This document shows positions 38,608 to 52,463 of a DNA stretch of 64,000 bases, piece by piece. Source of the stretch: Coriaria nepalensis (lineage: Eukaryota > Streptophyta > Magnoliopsida > Cucurbitales > Coriariaceae); assembly GCA_027186245.1 (NCBI GenBank), contig CP114483.1, forward strand, positions 12,792,220 to 12,856,219, written 5' to 3'. The translations under genes and the position numbers were made by a program. Position 1 is the first letter of the stretch. The number at the start of each line of letters is the position of its first letter. Under the pieces are notes generated by a model, which made no database searches, was not told where the DNA came from, and was given only the letters and a program-made list of their open reading frames with translations.

Positions 38608-41600
38608 ATTGTTTGAAAGCACATCGAACCAATTATATGTCTGCATTTAAAACACTACTTTCATGCATAACTTGCAAATGATCTATTGAAGAAAACTATG
38701 CATTTTTTAGCCTTAAAGTCGTATTATTGTGTCTCTTTTGGTCATTAAATCATTCAAAATCACTTCGTACGAAATTCGCAGTTTAAACATGAGTTTCGTG
38801 CATAACTTGCCGTTCATCGATTCAAGGCAACAACGCATTTGTTTAGCCTTAAAATCATGTCATTGAGTCTCTTGTAGTCATGAAATCATTTTAATTAATC
38901 CGAACGAATTCTATTTTCGCCCTTCAAACATGATTTTCTTACATAGTTTGCAATTTATCTATTGAAGACAACAATGCATTCCTTTAGCCTTAAAAAGCAT
39001 GTCAGTCAGTCTTTTCATGTCATTAAATTGTTTGAAACCACATCGAACGAATTATATGTCTGCATTTAAAACACTACTTTCATGCATAACTTGCAAATGA
39101 TCTATTGAAGAAAACTATGCATTTTTTTAGCCTTAAAGTCGTATTATTGCGTCTCTTTTGGTCATTAAATCATTCAAAATCACTTCGTACGAAATTCGCA
39201 GTTTAAACATGATTTTCGTGCATAACTTGCCGTTCATCGATTCAAGGCAACAACGCATTTGTTTAACCTTAAAATCATGTCATTGAGTCTCTTGTAGTCA
39301 TGAAATCATTTTAATTAATCCGAACGAATTCTATTTTCGCCCTTCAAACATGATTTTCTTACATAACTTGCAATTAATCTACTGAAGACAACAATGCATT
39401 CCTTTAGCCTTAAAAAGCATGTCACTCAGTCTTTTCATGTCATTAAATTGTTTGAAAGCAAATCGAACGAATTATATGTCTGCATTTAAAACACTACTTT
39501 CATGCATAACTTGCAAATGATCTATTGAACAAAACTATGCATTTTTTTAGCTTTAAAGTCGTATTATTGCGTCTCTTTTGGTCATTAAATCATTCAAAAT
39601 CACTTCGTACGAAATTCGCAGTTTAAACATGACTTTCGTGCATAACTTTCCGTTCATTGATTCAAGGCAACAACGCATTTGTTTAGCCTTAAAATCATGT
39701 CATTGAGTCTCTTGTAGTCATGAAATCATTTTAATTAATCCAAACGAATTCTATTTTCGCCCTTCAAACATGATTTTCTTCATAACTTGCAATTAATCTA
39801 TTGAAGACAACAATGCATTCCTTTAGCCTTAAAAAGCATGTCAGTCAGTCTTTTCATGTCATTAAATTGTTTGAAAGCACATCGAACGAATTATATGTCT
39901 GCATTTAAAACACTACTTTCATGCATAACTTGCAAATGATCTATTGAAGAAAACTATGCATTTTTTTAGCCTTAAAGTCGTATTATTGCGTCTCTTTTGG
40001 TCATTAAATCATTCAAAATCACTTCGTACGAAATTCGCAGTTTAAACATGATTTTTGTGCATAACTTGCCGTTCATCGATTCAAGGCAACAACGCATTTG
40101 TTTAACCTTAAAATCATGTCATTGAGTCTCTTGTAGTCATGAAATCATTTTAATTAATCCGAACGAATTCTATTTTCGCCCTTCAAACATGATTTTCTTA
40201 CATAACTTGCAATTAATCTATTGAAGACAACAATGCATTCCTTTAGCCTTAAAAAGCATGTCACTCAGTCTTTTCATGTCATTAAATTGTTTGGAAGCAC
40301 ATCGAACCAATTATATGTCTGCATTTAAAACACTACTTTCATGCATAACTTGCAAATGATCTATTGAAGAAAACAATGCATTTTTTTAGCTTTAAAGTCG
40401 TATTATTGCGTCTCTTTTGGTCATTAAATCATTCAAAATCACTTCGTACGAAATTCACAGTTTAAACATGACTTTCGTGCATAACTTTCCGTTCATCGAT
40501 TCAAGGCAACAACGCATTTGTTTAACCTTAAAATCATGTCATTGAGTCTCTTGTAGTCATGAAATCATTTTAATTAATCCGAACGAATTCTATTTTCGCC
40601 CTTCAAACATGATTTTCTTACATAACTTGCAATTAATCTATTGAAGACAACAATGCATTCCTTTAGCCTTAAAAAGCATGTCACTCAGTCTTTTCATGTC
40701 ATTAAATTGTTTGAAAGCACATCGAACGAATTATACGTCTGCATTTAAAACACTACTTTCATGCATAACTTGCAAATGATCTATTGAAGAAAACTATGCA
40801 TTTTTTTAGCTTTAAAGTCGTATTATTGCGTCTCTTTTGGTCATTAAATCATTCAAAATCACTTCGTACGAAATTCGCAGTTTAAACATGACTTTCGTGC
40901 ATAACTTTCCGTTCATTGATTCAAGGCAACAACGCATTTGTTTAGCCTTAAAATCATGTCATTGAGTCTCTTGTAGTCATGAAATCATTTTAATTAATCC
41001 GAACGAATTCTATTTTCGCCCTTCAAACATGATTTTCTTCATAACTTGCAATTAATCTATTGAAGACAACAATGCATTCCTTTAGCCTTAAAAAGCATGT
41101 CAGTCAGTCTTTTCATGTCATTAAATTGTTTGAAAGCACATCGAACGAATTATATGTCTGCATTTAAAACACTACTTTCATGCATAACTTGCAAATGATC
41201 TATTGAAGAAAACTATGCATTTTTTTAGCCTTAAAGTCGTATTATTGCGTCTCTTTTGGTCATTAAATCATTCAAAATCACTTCGTACGAAATTCGCAGT
41301 TTAAACATGAGTTTCGTGCATAACTTGCCGTTCATCGATTCAAGGCAACAACGCATTTGTTTAGCCTTAAAATCATGTCATTGAGTCTCTTGTAGTCATG
41401 AAATCATTTTAATTAATCCGAACGAATTCTATTTTCGCCCTTCAAACATGATTTTCTTCATAACTTGCAATTAATCTATTGAAGACAACAATGCATTCCT
41501 TTAGCCTTAAAAAGCATGTCACTCAGTCTTTTCATGTCATTAAATTGTTTGAAAGCACATCGAACGAATTATACGTCTGCATTTAAAACACTACTTTCAT

Positions 41601-42383
41601 GCATAACTTGCAAATGATCTATTGAAGAAAACTATGCATTTTTTTAGCCTTAAAGTCGTATTATTGCGTCTCTTTTGGTCATTAAATCATTCAAAATCAC
41701 TTCGTACGAAATTCGCAGTTTAAACATGACTTTCGTGCATAACTTTCCGTTCATCGATTCAAGGCAACAACGCATTTGTTTAGCCTTAAAATCATGTCAT
41801 TGAGTCTCTTGTAGTCATGAAATCATTTTAATTAATCCGGACGAATTCTATTTTCGCCCTTCAAACATGATTTTCTTACATAGTTTGCAATTAATCTATT
41901 GAAGACAACAATGCATTCCTTTAGCCTTAAAAAGCATGTCATTCAGTCTTTTCATGTCATTAAATTGTTTAATAGCACATCGAACCAATTATATGTCTGC
42001 ATTTAAAACACTACTTTCATGCATAACTTGCAAATGATCTATTGAAGAAAACTATGCATTTTTTTAGCCTTAAAGTCGTATTATTGCGTCTCTTTTGGTC
42101 ATTAAATCATTCAAAATCACTTCGTACGAAATTCGCAGTTTAAACATGACTTTCGTGCATTACTTGCCGTTCATCGATTGAAGGTAACAACGCATTTGTT
42201 TAGCCTTAAAATCATGTCATTGAGTCTCTTGTAGTCATGAAATCATTTTAATTAATTCGAACGAATTCTATTTTCGCCCTTCAAACATGATTTTCTTACA
42301 TAACTTGCAATTAATCTATTGAAGACAACAATGCATTCCTTTAGCCTTAAAAAGCATGTCACTCAGTCTTTTCATGTCATTAA
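38608..42383 (+). repeat. Nonameric higher-order repeat N, copy 2 (3,776 bp)
   Basis: Starts 38608, 39027, 39447, 39866, 40286, 40706, 41125, 41544 and 41964. Near-identical to copy 1. Differences seen include GAACAAAAC and CCAAACG in 39447, AACAATGC and TTCACAG in 40286, CTTTCC instead of GCATTAC in 41544, and GATTGAAGGTAAC with TTAATTCG in 41964. Copy 1 has CTTTAAAAGC near 38570, which is absent here. Confidence 0.9.
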
Positions 42384-44483
42384 ATTGTTTGAAAGCACAT
42401 CGAACCAATTATATGTCTGCATTTAAAACACTACTTTCATGCATAACTTGCAAATGATCTATTGAAGAAAACTATTCATTTTTTTAGCCTTAAAGTCGTA
42501 TTATTGTGTCTCTTTTGGTCATTAAATCATTCAAAATCACTTCGTACGAAATTCGCAGTTTAAACATGAGTTTCGTGCATAACTTGCCGTTCATCGATTC
42601 AAGGCAACAACGCATTTGTTTAGCCTTAAAATCATGTCATTGAGTCTCTTGTAGTCATGAAATCATTTTAATTAATCCGAACGAATTCTATTTTCGCCCT
42701 TCAAACATGATTTTCTTACATAGTTTGCAATTTATCTATTGAAGACAACAATGCATTCCTTTAGCCTTAAAAAGCATGTCAGTCAGTCTTTTCATGTCAT
42801 TAAATTGTTTGAAACCACATCGAACGAATTATATGTCTGCATTTAAAACACAACTTTCATGCATAACTTGCAAATGATCTATTGAAGAAAACTATGCATT
42901 TTTTTAGCCTTAAAGTCGTATTATTGCGTCTCTTTTGGTCATTAAATCATTCAAAATCACTTCGTACGAAATTCGCAGTTTAAACATGACTTTCGTGCAT
43001 AACTTTCCGTTCATCGATTCAAGGCAACAACGCATTTGTTTAGCCTTAAAATCATGTCATTGAGTCTCTTGTAGTCATGAAATCATTTTAATTAATCCGG
43101 ACGAATTCTATTTTCGCCCTTCAAACATGATTTTCTTACATAGTTTGCAATTAATCTATTGAAGACAACAATGCATTCCTTTAGCCTTAAAAAGCATGTC
43201 ATTCAGTCTTTTCATGTCATTAAATTGTTTAATAGCACATCGAACCAATTATATGTCTGCATTTAAAACACTACTTTCATGCATAACTTGCAAATGATCT
43301 ATTGAAGAAAACTATGCATTTTTTTAGCCTTAAAGTCGTATTATTGCGTCTCTTTTGGTCATTAAATCATTCAAAATCACTTCGTACGAAATTCGCAGTT
43401 TAAACATGACTTTCGTGCATTACTTGCCGTTCATCGATTGAAGGTAACAACGCATTTGTTTAGCCTTAAAATCATGTCATTGAGTCTCTTGTAGTCATGA
43501 AATCATTTTAATTAATTCGAACGAATTCTATTTTCGCCCTTCAAACATGATTTTCTTACATAACTTGCAATTAATCTATTGAAGACAACAATGCATTCCT
43601 TTAGCCTTAAAAAGCATGTCACTCAGTCTTTTCATGTCATTAAATTGTTTGAAAGCACATCGAACCAATTATATGTCTGCATTTAAAACACTACTTTCAT
43701 GCATAACTTGCAAATGATCTATTGAAGAAAACTATTCATTTTTTTAGCCTTAAAGTCGTATTATTGTGTCTCTTTTGGTCATTAAATCATTCAAAATCAC
43801 TTCGTACGAAATTCGCAGTTTAAACATGAGTTTCGTGCATAACTTGCCGTTCATCGATTCAAGGCAACAACGCATTTGTTTAGCCTTAAAATCATGTCAT
43901 TGAGTCTCTTGTAGTCATGAAATCATTTTAATTAATCCGAACGAATTCTATTTTCGCCCTTCAAACATGATTTTCTTACATAGTTTGCAATTTATCTATT
44001 GAAGACAACAATGCATTCCTTTAGCCTTAAAAAGCATGTCAGTCAGTCTTTTCATGTCATTAAATTGTTTGAAACCACATCGAACGAATTATATGTCTGC
44101 ATTTAAAACACAACTTTCATGCATAACTTGCAAATGATCTATTGAAGAAAACTATGCATTTTTTTAGCGTTAAAGTCGTATTATTGCGTCTCTTTTGGTC
44201 ATTAAATCATTCAAAATCACTTCGTACGAAATTCGCAGTTTAAACATGACTTTCGTGCATAACTTGCCGTTCATCGATTCAAGGCAACAACGCATTTGTT
44301 TAGCCTTAAAATCATGTCATTGAGTCTCTTGTAGTCATGAAATCATTTTAATTAATCCGAACGAATTCTATTTTCGCCCTTCAAACATGATTTTCTTACA
44401 TAACTTGCAATTAATCTATTGAAGACAACAATGCATTCCTTTAGCCTTAAAAAGCATGTCACTCAGTCTTTTCATGTCATTAA
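42384..44483 (+). repeat. Trimeric duplication block (1,260-bp unit)
   Basis: Starts 42384, 42804, 43224, 43644 and 44064. Sequence 41593-42908 is identical to 42853-44168 at an offset of 1,260 bp, checked line by line. The shared rare tags are GATTGAAGGTAAC, TTAATTCG and ACTATTCATTT. Identity ends at 44169, where AGCGTT replaces AGCCTT, and begins after the CTAC/CAAC difference at 41592/42852. Confidence 0.9.
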
Positions 44484-45743
44484 ATTGTTTGAAAGCACAT
44501 CGAACAAATTATATGTCTGCATTTAAAACACTACTTTCATGCATAACTTGCAAATGATCTATTGAAGAAAACTATGCATTTTTTTAGCCTTAAAGTCGTA
44601 TTATTGCGTCTCTTTTGGTCATTAAATCATTCAAAATCACTTCGTACGAAATTCGCAGTTTAAACATGAGTTTCGTGCATAACTTGCCGTTCATCGATTC
44701 AAGGCAACAACGCCTTTGTTTAGCCTTAAAATCATGTCATTGAGTCTCTTGTAGTCATGAAATCATTTTAATTAATCCGAACGAATTCTATTTTCGCCCT
44801 TCAAACATGATTTTCTTACATAGTTTGCAATTAATCTATTGAAGACAACAATGCATTCCTTTAGCCTTAAAAAGCATGTCATTCAGTCTTTTCATGTCAT
44901 TAAATTGTTTGATAGCACATCGAACCAATTATATGTCTGCATTTAAAACACTACTTTCATGCATAACTTGCAAATGATCTATTGAAGAAAACTATGCATT
45001 TTTTTAGCCTTAAAGTCGTATTATTGCGTCTCTTTTGGTCATTAAATCATTCAAAATCACTTTGTACGAAATTCGCAGTTTAAACATGACTTTCGTGCAT
45101 AACTTGCCGTTCATCGATTCAAGGCAACAACGCATTTGTTTAGCCTTAAAATCATGTCATTGAGTCTCTTGTAGTCATGAAATCATTTTAATTAATCCGA
45201 ACGAATTCTATTTTCGCCCTTCAAACATGATTTTCTTACATAACTTGCAATTAATCTATTGAAGACAACAATGCATTCCTTTAGCCTTAAAAAGCATGTC
45301 ACTCAGTCTTTTCATGTCATTAAATTATTTGAAAGCACATCGAACCAATTATATGTCTGCATTTAAAACACTACTTTCATGCATAACTTGCAAATGATCT
45401 ATTGAAGAAAACTATGCATTTTTTTAGCCTTAAAGTCGTATTATTGCGTCTCTTTTGGTCATTAAATCATTCAAAATCACTTCGTACGAAATTCGCAGTT
45501 TAAACATGACTTTCGTGCATAACTTGCCGTTGATCGATTCAAGGCAACAACGCATTTGTTTAGCCTTAAAATCATGTCATTGTGTCTCTTGTAGTCATGA
45601 AATCAGTTTAATTAATCCGAACGAATTCTATTTTCGCCCTTCAAACATGATTTTCTTACATAACTTGCAATTAATCTATTGAAGACAACAATGCATTCCT
45701 TTAGCCTTAAAAAGCATGTCATTCAGTCTTTTCATGTCATTAA
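44484..45743 (+). repeat. Monomers 107-109
   Basis: Starts 44484, 44904 and 45324. Tags are CGAACAAATT with CGCCTTTG; GATAGC with CTTTGTACG; and ATTATTTG with TTGATCG, CATTGTGTC and ATCAGTTT. The first two recur at 63379 and 63799. The third contains the open frame at 45455-45682, which exists because TGA became TGT at 45581-45583. Confidence 0.86.
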
Positions 45744-47843
45744 ATTGTTTGAAAGCACATCGAACGAATTATACGTCTGCATTTAAAACACTACTTTCAT
45801 GCATAACTTGCAGATGATCTATTGAAGAAAACTATGCATTTTTTTAGCCTTAAAGTCGTATTATTGCGTCTCTTTTGGTCATTAAATCATTCAAAATCAC
45901 TTCGTACGAAATTCGCAGTTTAAACATGACTTTCGTGCATTACTTGCCGTTCATCGATTCAAGGCAACAACGCATTTGTTTAGCCTTAAAATCATGTCAT
46001 TGGGTCTCTTGTAGTCATGAAATCATTTTAATTAATCCGGACGAATTCTATTTTCGCCCTTCAAACATGATTTTCTTACATAGTTTGCAATTAATCTATT
46101 GAAGACAACAATGCATTCCTTTAGCCTTAAAAAGCATGTCATTCAGTCATTTCATGTCATTAAATTGTTTAATAGCACATCAAACCAATTATATGTCTGC
46201 ATTTAAAACACTACTTTCATGCATAACTTGCAAATGATCTATTGAAGAAAACTATGCATTTTTTTAGCCTTAAAGTCGTATTATTGCGTCTCTTTTGGTC
46301 ATTAAATCATTCAAAATCACTTCGTACGAAATTCACAGTTTAAACATGACTTTCGTGCATAACTTTCCGTTCATCGATTCAAGGCAACAACGCATTTGTT
46401 TAACCTTAAAATCATGTCATTGAGTCTCTTGTAGTCATGAAATCATTTTAATTAATCCGAACGAATTCTATTTTCGCCCTTCAAACATGATTTTCTTACA
46501 TAACTTGCAATTAATCTATTGAAGACAACAATGCATTCCTTTAGCCTTAAAAAGATTGTCATTCAGTCTTTTCATGTCATTAAATTGTTTAATAGCACAT
46601 CGAACCAATTATATGTCTGCATTTAAAACACTACTTTCATGCATAACTTGCAAATGATCTATTGAAGAAAACTATGCATTTTTTTAGCCTTAAAGTCGTA
46701 TTATTGCGTCTCTTTTGGTCATTAAATCATTCAAAATCACTTCGTACGAAATTCGCAGTTTAAACATGACTTTCGTGCATAACTTGCCGTTCATCGATTC
46801 AAGGCAACAACGCATTTGTTTAGCCTTAAAATCATGTCATTGAGTCTCTTCTAGTCATGAAATCATTTTAATTAATCCGAACGAATTCTATTTTCGCCCT
46901 TCAAACATGATTTTCTTACATAACTTGCAATTAATCTATTGAAGACAACAATGCATTCCTTTAGCCTTAAAAAGCATGTCATTCAGTCTTTTCATGTCAT
47001 TAAATTATTTGAAAGCACATCGAACCAATTATATGTCTGCATTTAAAACACTACTTTCATGTATAACTTGCAAACGATCTATTCAAGAAAACTATGCCTT
47101 TTTTTAGCCTTAAAGTCGTATTATTGCGTCTCTTTTGGTCATTAGATCATTCAAAATCACTTCGTACGAAATTCGCAGTTTAAACATGAGTTTCGTGCAT
47201 AACTTGCCGTTCATCGATTCAAGGCAACAACGCATTTGTTTAGCCTTAAAATCATGTCATTGAGTCTCTTGTAGTCATGAAATCATTTTAATTAATCCGG
47301 ACGAATTCTATTTTCGCCCTTCAAACATGATTTTCTTACATAGTTCGCAATTAATCTATTGAAGACAACAATGCATTCCTTTAGCCTTAAAAAGCATGTC
47401 ATTCAGTCTTTTCATGTCATTAAATTGTTTAATAGCACATCGAACCAATTATATGTCTGCATTTAAAACACTACTTTCATGCATAACTTGCAAATGATCT
47501 ATTGAAGAAAACTATGCATTTTTTTAGCCTTAAAGTCGTATTATTGCGTCTCTTTTGGTCATTAAATCATTCAAAATCACTTCGTACGAAATTCGCAGTT
47601 TAAACATGAGTTTCGTGCATAACTTGCCGTTCATCGATTCAAGGCAACAACGCATTTGTTTAGCCTTAAAATCATGTCATTGAGTCTCTTGTAGTCATGA
47701 AATCATTTTAATTAATCCGAACGAATTCTATTTTCGCCCTTCAAACATGATTTTCTTACATAGTTTGCAATTTATCTATTGAAGACAACAATGCATTCCT
47801 TTAGCCTTAAAAAGCATGTCACTCAGTCTTTTCATGTCATTAA
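45744..47843 (+). repeat. Monomers 110-114, copy of the 32732-34831 block
   Basis: Starts 45744, 46164, 46584, 47004 and 47424. It shares CATTGGGTC, CATCAAACC (46182), TTCACAG (46335), CAAACGATC, GTCATTAGATC and ATAGTTCGC with 32732-34831 at a fixed offset of 13,012 bp (31 monomers). Similarity changes at both ends: 45744 begins with the ATACGTC type, where 32732 has ATTATTTG, and 47424 carries GAGTTTCG and CAATTTATC, where 34412 has GCATTAC and CAATTAATC. Confidence 0.87.
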
Positions 47844-49523
47844 ATTGTTTGAAAGCACATCGAACCAATTATATGTCTGCATTTAAAACACTACTTTCAT
47901 GCATAACTTGCAAATGATCTATTGAAGAAAACTATGCATTTTTTTAGCCTTAAAGTCGTATTATTGTGTCTCTTTTGGTCATTAAATCATTCAAAATCAC
48001 TTCGTACGAAATTCGCAGTTTAAACATGAGTTTCGTGCATAACTTGCCGTTCATCGATTCAAGGCAACAACGCATTTGTTTAGCCTTAAAATCATGTCAT
48101 TGAGTCTCTTGTAGTCATGAAATCATTTTAATTAATCCGAACGAATTCTATTTTCGCCCTTCAAACATGATTTTCTTACATAGTTTGCAATTTATCTATT
48201 GAAGACAACAATGCATTCCTTTAGCCTTAAAAAGCATGTCAGTCAGTCTTTTCATGTCATTAAATTGTTTGAAACCACATCGAACGAATTATATGTCTGC
48301 ATTTAAAACACTACTTTCATGCATAACTTGCAAATGATCTATTGAAGAAAACTATGCATTTTTTTAGCCTTAAAGTCGTATTATTGCGTCTCTTTTGGTC
48401 ATTAAATCATTCAAAATCACTTCGTACGAAATTCGCAGTTTAAACATGATTTTCGTGCATAACTTGCCGTTCATCGATTCAAGGCAACAACGCATTTGTT
48501 TAACCTTAAAATCATGTCATTGAGTCTCTTGTAGTCATGAAATCATTTTAATTAATCCGAACGAATTCTATTTTCGCCCTTCAAACATGATTTTCTTACA
48601 TAACTTGCAATTAATCTACTGAAGACAACAATGCATTCCTTTAGCCTTAAAAAGCATGTCACTCAGTCTTTTCATGTCATTAAATTGTTTGAAAGCAAAT
48701 CGAACGAATTATATGTCTGCATTTAAAACACTACTTTCATGCATAACTTGCAAATGATCTTTTGAAGAAAACTATGCATTTTTTTAGCCTTAAAGTCGTA
48801 TTATTGCGTCTCTTTTGGTCATTAAATCATTCAAAATCACTTCGTACCAAATTCGCAGTTTAAACATGATTTTCGTGCATAACTTGCCGTTCATCGATTC
48901 AAGGCAACAACGCATTTGTTTAACCTTAAAATCATGTCATTGAGTCTCTTGTAGTCATGAAATCATTTTAATTAATCCGAACGAATTCTATTTTCGCCCT
49001 TCAAACATGATTTTCTTACATAGTTTGCAATTTATCTATTGAAGACAACAATGCATTCCTTTAGCCTTAAAAAGCATGTCAGTCAGTCTTTTCATGTCAT
49101 TAAATTGTTTGAAACCACATCGAACGAATTATATGTCTGCATTTAAAACACTACTTTCATGCATAACTTGCAAATGATCTATTGAAGAAAACTATGCATT
49201 TTTTTAGCCTTAAAGTCGTATTATTGCGTCTCTTTTGGTCATTAAATCATTCAAAATCACTTCGTACGAAATTCGCAGTTTAAACATGATTTTCGTGCAT
49301 AACTTGCCGTTCATCGATTCAAGGCAACAACGCATTTGTTTAACCTTAAAATCATGTCATTGAGTCTCTTGTAGTCATGAAATCATTTTAATTAATCCGA
49401 ACGAATTCTATTTTCGCCCTTCAAACATGATTTTCTTACATAACTTGCAATTAATCTACTGAAGACAACAATGCATTCCTTTAGCCTTAAAAAGCATGTC
49501 ACTCAGTCTTTTCATGTCATTAA
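47844..49523 (+). repeat. Monomers 115-118, two-monomer duplication of N-type monomers
   Basis: Starts 47844, 48264, 48684 and 49104. The GAAACC monomers at 48264 and 49104 sit in matching surroundings 840 bp apart; roughly 48083-48760 matches 48923-49600. Monomer 48684 is a GCAAATCG type with private ATCTTTTGAAG and CGTACCAAATT. Its 3' half is GATTTTCGTG, TTTAACCTT and CAATTTATC, a combination absent from the N copies. Confidence 0.82.
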
Positions 49524-52463
49524 ATTGTTTGAAAGCAAATCGAACGAATTATATGTCTGCATTTAAAACACTACTTTCATGCATAACTTGCAAATGATCT
49601 ATTGAAGAAAACTATGCATTTTTTTAGCTTTAAAGTCGTATTATTGCGTCTCTTTTGGTCATTAAATCATTCAAAATCACTTCGTACGAAATTCGCAGTT
49701 TAAACATGACTTTCGTGCATAACTTTCCGTTCATTGATTCAAGGCAACAACGCATTTGTTTAGCCTTAAAATCATGTCATTGAGTCTCTTGTAGTCATGA
49801 AATCATTTTAATTAATCCGAACGAATTCTATTTTCGCCCTTCAAACATGATTTTCTTACATAGTTTGCAATTTATCTATTGAAGACAACAATGCATTCCT
49901 TTAGCCTTAAAAAGCATGTCAGTCAGTCTTTTCATGTCATTAAATTGTTTGAAAGCACATCGAACGAATTATATGTCTGCATTTAAAACACTACTTTCAT
50001 GCATAACTTGCAAATGATCTATTGAAGAAAACTAAGCATTTTTTTAGCCTTAAAGTCGTATTATTGCGTCTCTTTTGGTCATTAAATCATTCAAAATCAC
50101 TTCGTACGAAATTCGCAGTTTAAACATGATTTTCGTGCATAACTTGCCGTTCATCGATTCAAGGCAACAACGCATTTGTTTAACCTTAAAATCATGTCAT
50201 TGAGTCTCTTGTAGTCATGAAATCATTTTAATTAATCCGAACGAATTCTATTTTCGCCCTTCAAACATGATTTTCTTACATAACTTGCAATTAATCTATT
50301 GAAGACAACAATGCATTCCTTTAGCCTTAAAAAGCATGTCACTCAGTCTTTTCATGTCATTAAATTGTTTGGAAGCACATCGAACCAATTATATGTCTGC
50401 ATTTAAAACACTACTTTCATGCATAACTTGCAAATGATCTATTGAAGAAAACTATGCATTTTTTTAGCTTTAAAGTCGTATTATTGCGTCTCTTTTGGTC
50501 ATTAAATCATTCAAAATCACTTCGTACGAAATTCGCAGTTTAAACATGACTTTCGTGCATAACTTTCCGTTCATCGATTCAAGGCAACAACGCATTTGTT
50601 TAACCTTAAAATCATGTCATTGAGTCTCTTGTAGTCATGAAATCATTTTAATTAATCCGAACGAATTCTATTTTCGCCCTTCAAACATGATTTTCTTACA
50701 TAACTTGCAATTAATCTATTGAAGACAACAATGCATTCCTTTAGCCTTAAAAAGCATGTCACTCAGTCTTTTCATGTCATTAAATTGTTTGAAAGCACAT
50801 CGAACGAATTATACGTCTGCATTTAAAACACTACTTTCATGCATAACTTGCAAATGATCTATTGAAGAAAACTATGCATTTTTTTAGCTTTAAAGTCGTA
50901 TTATTGCGTCTCTTTTGGTCATTAAATCATTCAAAATCACTTCGTACGAAATTCGCAGTTTAAACATGACTTTCGTGCATAACTTTCCGTTCATTGATTC
51001 AAGGCAACAACGCATTTGTTTAGCCTTAAAATCATGTCATTGAGTCTCTTGTAGTCATGAAATCATTTTAATTAATCCGAACGAATTCTATTTTCGCCCT
51101 TCAAACATGATTTTCTTACATAGTTTGCAATTTATCTATTGAAGACAACAATGCATTCCTTTAGCCTTAAAAAGCATGTCAGTCAGTCTTTTCATGTCAT
51201 TAAATTGTTTGAAAGCACATCGAACGAATTATATGTCTGCATTTAAAACACTACTTTCATGCATAACTTGCAAATGATCTATTGAAGAAAACTAAGCATT
51301 TTTTTAGCCTTAAAGTCGTATTATTGCGTCTCTTTTGGTCATTAAATCATTCAAAATCACTTCGTACGAAATTCGCAGTTTAAACATGATTTTCGTGCAT
51401 AACTTGCCGTTCATCGATTCAAGGCAACAACGCATTTGTTTAACCTTAAAATCATGTCATTGAGTCTCTTGTAGTCATGAAATCATTTTAATTAATCCGA
51501 ACGAATTCTATTTTCGCCCTTCAAACATGATTTTCTTACATAACTTGCAATTAATCTATTGAAGACAACAATGCATTCCTTTAGCCTTAAAAAGCATGTC
51601 ACTCAGTCTTTTCATGTCATTAAATTGTTTGGAAGCACATCGAACCAATTATATGTCTGCATTTAAAACACTACTTTCATGCATAACTTGCAAATGATCT
51701 ATTGAAGAAAACTATGCATTTTTTTAGCTTTAAAGTCGTATTATTGCGTCTCTTTTGGTCATTAAATCATTCAAAATCACTTCGTACGAAATTCGCAGTT
51801 TAAACATGACTTTCGTGCATAACTTTCCGTTCATCGATTCAAGGCAACAACGCATTTGTTTAACCTTAAAATCATGTCATTGAGTCTCTTGTAGTCATGA
51901 AATCATTTTAATTAATCCGAACGAATTCTATTTTCGCCCTTCAAACATGATTTTCTTACATAACTTGCAATTAATCTATTGAAGACAACAATGCATTCCT
52001 TTAGCCTTAAAAAGCATGTCACTCAGTCTTTTCATGTCATTAAATTGTTTGAAAGCACATCGAACGAATTATACGTCTGCATTTAAAACACTACTTTCAT
52101 GCATAACTTGCAAATGATCTATTGAAGAAAACTATGCATTTTTTTAGCTTTAAAGTCGTATTATTGCGTCTCTTTTGGTCATTAAATCATTCAAAATCAC
52201 TTCGTACGAAATTCGCAGTTTAAACATGACTTTCGTGCATAACTTTCCGTTCATTGATTCAAGGCAACAACGCATTTGTTTAGCCTTAAAATCATGTCAT
52301 TGAGTCTCTTGTAGTCATGAAATCATTTTAATTAATCCGAACGAATTCTATTTTCGCCCTTCAAACATGATTTTCTTACATAGTTTGCAATTTATCTATT
52401 GAAGACAACAATGCATTCCTTTAGCCTTAAAAAGCATGTCAGTCAGTCTTTTCATGTCATTAA
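49524..52463 (+). repeat. Second trimeric amplification (1,260-bp unit, about 2.3 copies)
   Basis: Starts 49524, 49944, 50364, 50784, 51204, 51624 and 52044. Sequence 49555-51214 is identical to 50815-52474 at an offset of 1,260 bp, checked line by line. The private change ACTAAGCATT, at 49944 and 51204 only, marks the event. The unit is the fourth, fifth and sixth members of HOR N with the CAATTTATC end, so it was cut out of an N-like unit and then amplified. Confidence 0.9.

Noticed and set aside
45455..45682. 75-codon open frame, possible small protein
   Set aside because: Same satellite frame with TGA changed to TGT at 45581-45583; no independent support for coding.
45875..46102. 75-codon open frame identical in product to the one at 32863
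   Set aside because: The identity is due to the 13,012-bp-offset duplication of satellite DNA, not to protein conservation.
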